Below, piece after piece: positions 61,815 through 64,000 of a stretch of 64,000 nt of DNA. Position 1 is the stretch's first letter, and each line of letters begins with the position of its first letter. A model generated the notes under the pieces. That model was not told the DNA's origin. It did no database searches and worked only from the letters and a program-made list of their open reading frames with translations. Source of the DNA: Polytrichum commune (taxonomy: Eukaryota > Streptophyta > Polytrichopsida > Polytrichales > Polytrichaceae); assembly GCA_950295325.1 (NCBI GenBank), contig OX485809.1, positions 36,277,081-36,341,080 of the forward strand. Direction: 5' to 3'. Made by a program: the position numbers and the translations under genes.

Positions 61815-64000
61815 GCGTCTTAGACCCATAACTTTGTTATTGGATGAACATGTTCATAATGAGTGGATGATGTCTTGCATTATACTCCTTTGGTAAGATG
61901 AATTCAAAGAAGTGCAAACTCCATTTCATGATTTTTCAAATCAATTTAGCAATAGATTCTACCAAGTTCATTGGAATCATGAACCAAGTGCATTATATAA
62001 ATAATCAATTTAACTTGAATTTTCAACCAATTTCATTACATGTTATGAACAAATTCATGATTTGATACCCATATTCACAACTTCAAATGATCAATTTCAT
62101 TAACTTATTTCACAAAGAATAGTAGATCATGTATAAGGTTCTCCTAATTGTTTTCCTCGACTAGTTCTACCAAAATTTTGATTGACCTCTCTTATCCAAC
62201 CTTGAAGCATGTCTATAGTGATTGCTTGTACATCATCATTATGTAGATAAACCCAGTAAAAGGGTGGTGAGTTGAAGAGAAAGTTATGTGAACATTCAAT
62301 GCAGCAATGAGGTGAGATATAACCATAATCATATTGAGAAAAGGAAAATCCAAACATACATTTATAATGTTCTCGTCAACTACATTCATGTGGAACCTAC
62401 ATTAATATGTATGCACATTCTACGTGGAATACCATGAACTAATGTGTTAATAACACCTTTATCTCCTAGGTCCACATATACACCATCACATGGATCCCCA
62501 TTATGGTGAATCTTGCTCAGGGAGTCACAATCCCCGCTCAAAAGCATTAGCAATTTCTTTCCCATTTAATTATATGGGAATGCACGATTTGTTGACAACC
62601 TCAACACATGCCCTCTAGTGTACGGTTGAACAAGATCACCTATGCATTTTGACCCAAGCATGTAAGGCCACAATATGTAATATCATATAATATAGTTGGA
62701 CACATACATGAAGACATCAACAGACACTTCGTTCTTGAGAAGGCTCTAGAAAAACAACACTTATGTCCTAGCACACTTGATGAAAAGTTTCAGGGACTCT
62801 AAAGTATTGTTTTTCATACCCAAGTTTGTCTACAAGGTTGGAGATTTTTAAGAGGTTATAAATAGATTTCATCACAAGAACACCAATGTTTTGGTTGGAT
62901 TAGATGAAATGCGTCTATTCAAAATTTACGTTCAAGCAGACAGATGGCCCGTATTGAAGTAAAAAAGAGGTCCACTGACCAAAGTTGGCTCCCACCTGAT
63001 GAAGCAATGAGAATGTGGCAAGATGACATGATGGGAACCTACATCTCCCAAACGGAGAATCCAAATCTATTTCATACTCCCCTTTGTGGGGTTAAAAGGA
63101 AATAAATGTGAATGCCAAGAATATGAAGAAAGAGGTAGGATGTGCTATAGGTGCATCCGAAAAACGCCAAATTGTTATATAGGGCATCGGAAATAACATA
63201 GTTATATGGAAGGCTGGAATGAAAAGAATTTCTTCCTACATTGCAGCAATGAATGAATATGTGCAAATTTCGCGATGCATTTTGCAAAAGATTCTAAATC
63301 CTTTCCCACAACAATTGCAGACATTGTTGGAAGGGTTCTAGCCATGTTCTGATTGGACAGTGTATCATTCAGAGGGTGGGCATGCTCAAGCAATTCGAGC
63401 AAACATAACACTAGAGGTGAAAAATCATTTCCATATTGTCATTCGTGACACGAAAGACCACCCCCGGTGTTCAACCCTTGGAAGGATATCCTTGTTGGAG
63501 ATTTTTTCATGGTCAAACCAAACACAATAAAAAAAAAATGCTTGGGTGTAGAACTTGTGTGCCTTGAAAAGGCGATTATGGCAATTGATGCCAATGTGCA
63601 GAGTAGGATGTACATGAAGTTCAAAATTTAATGGTGAGAGTTGGTGGCCCCGACACGAGCCACTAGAAAGAAAATATACAAAGATTGTTGGAAAATATCT
63701 AAAATAGACTACACAAGGTTACTTAATTAATATTGGAGGTTTGTTTGATCGACCCAAACTAGTTTGATGGACCCAAAACGATGTTCTTTGGTTGAAGTGT
63801 GAAGAGGAGGCAATATACCATGTAACTTTTGGAAGAATTTGGGTAAGTTAACCCAAACCAATTGTTCATTTCATAAAGAGTTTGGGTCATGGATGTTATT
63901 ATGTGTCTTATGTAACAATTTGGGGTAGTTAACCCAAACCAACATCAAGTATAATGAAATAACTATTATTATGTGTTTGGGTATAATTTGGATTGATCAA
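61815..64000. other. AT-rich DNA, no gene recognised
   Basis: Only short frames without motifs. A weak plus-strand coding-like stretch (about 63480-63630) has several stops. A palindromic word (ttgggt.agttaacccaaacc) occurs twice, near 63839 and 63911, suggesting a short repeat at the right edge. Confidence 0.4.

Noticed and set aside
63439-63624. 61-codon minus-strand open frame at the right edge
   Set aside because: Hydrophobic low-information frame with no motif or splice context.

Overview
This window is nuclear DNA from a land plant. The evidence is three intron-rich genes of plant type: a full-size ABCA transporter, a nine-exon hexokinase and an LHT-type amino-acid transporter. They are separated by AT-rich, repeat-rich DNA typical of a medium or large genome. 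The species cannot be named from the sequence. The hexokinase lacks an N-terminal anchor or transit peptide, which would fit a seed-free lineage, but that is weak evidence.

Layout. 1-1.2 kb (-): hAT-like transposase pseudogene, cut by the window edge. 1.5 kb (-): an orphan protein-kinase exon resembling the At2g16250-type LRR receptor kinases. 4.5-5.6 kb: two adjacent Tourist-like MITEs. 5.9-8.5 kb: a foldback element with long inverted arms and a nested MITE. 8.7-29.9 kb (-): an intact 28-coding-exon ABCA gene (1901 aa predicted; every splice phase closes), with a probable non-coding first exon near 31.4-32 kb. Its introns are packed with copies of two interspersed repeat families and local tandem duplications. 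32-39.7 kb: repeats, MITEs and a foldback element, no gene. 39.7-45.7 kb: the most unusual region. It is a GC- and CpG-richer block between 92-bp direct repeats, holding a decayed non-LTR retrotransposon. Its order (reverse transcriptase, Cys-Cys-His-Cys motif, restriction-like endonuclease) recalls R2/R4/CRE-group elements rather than the usual plant L1/RTE types. An array of short hairpins with a shared loop precedes it. 50.4-54.0 kb (+): LHT8-like transporter with an apparent 1-bp frameshift. 54.4-59.3 kb (-): hexokinase, convergent with the transporter. 59.3-61.8 kb: tandem duplications upstream of the hexokinase, carrying exon-like cassettes with splice-donor-like sites. 61.8-64 kb: nothing recognised.

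The three genes do not form a pathway. They are a lipid-type exporter, a sugar kinase and an amino-acid/H+ symporter that happen to be neighbours. Gene models were built by hand from splice consensus, reading-frame closure and remembered family motifs. No alignment or database search was run.
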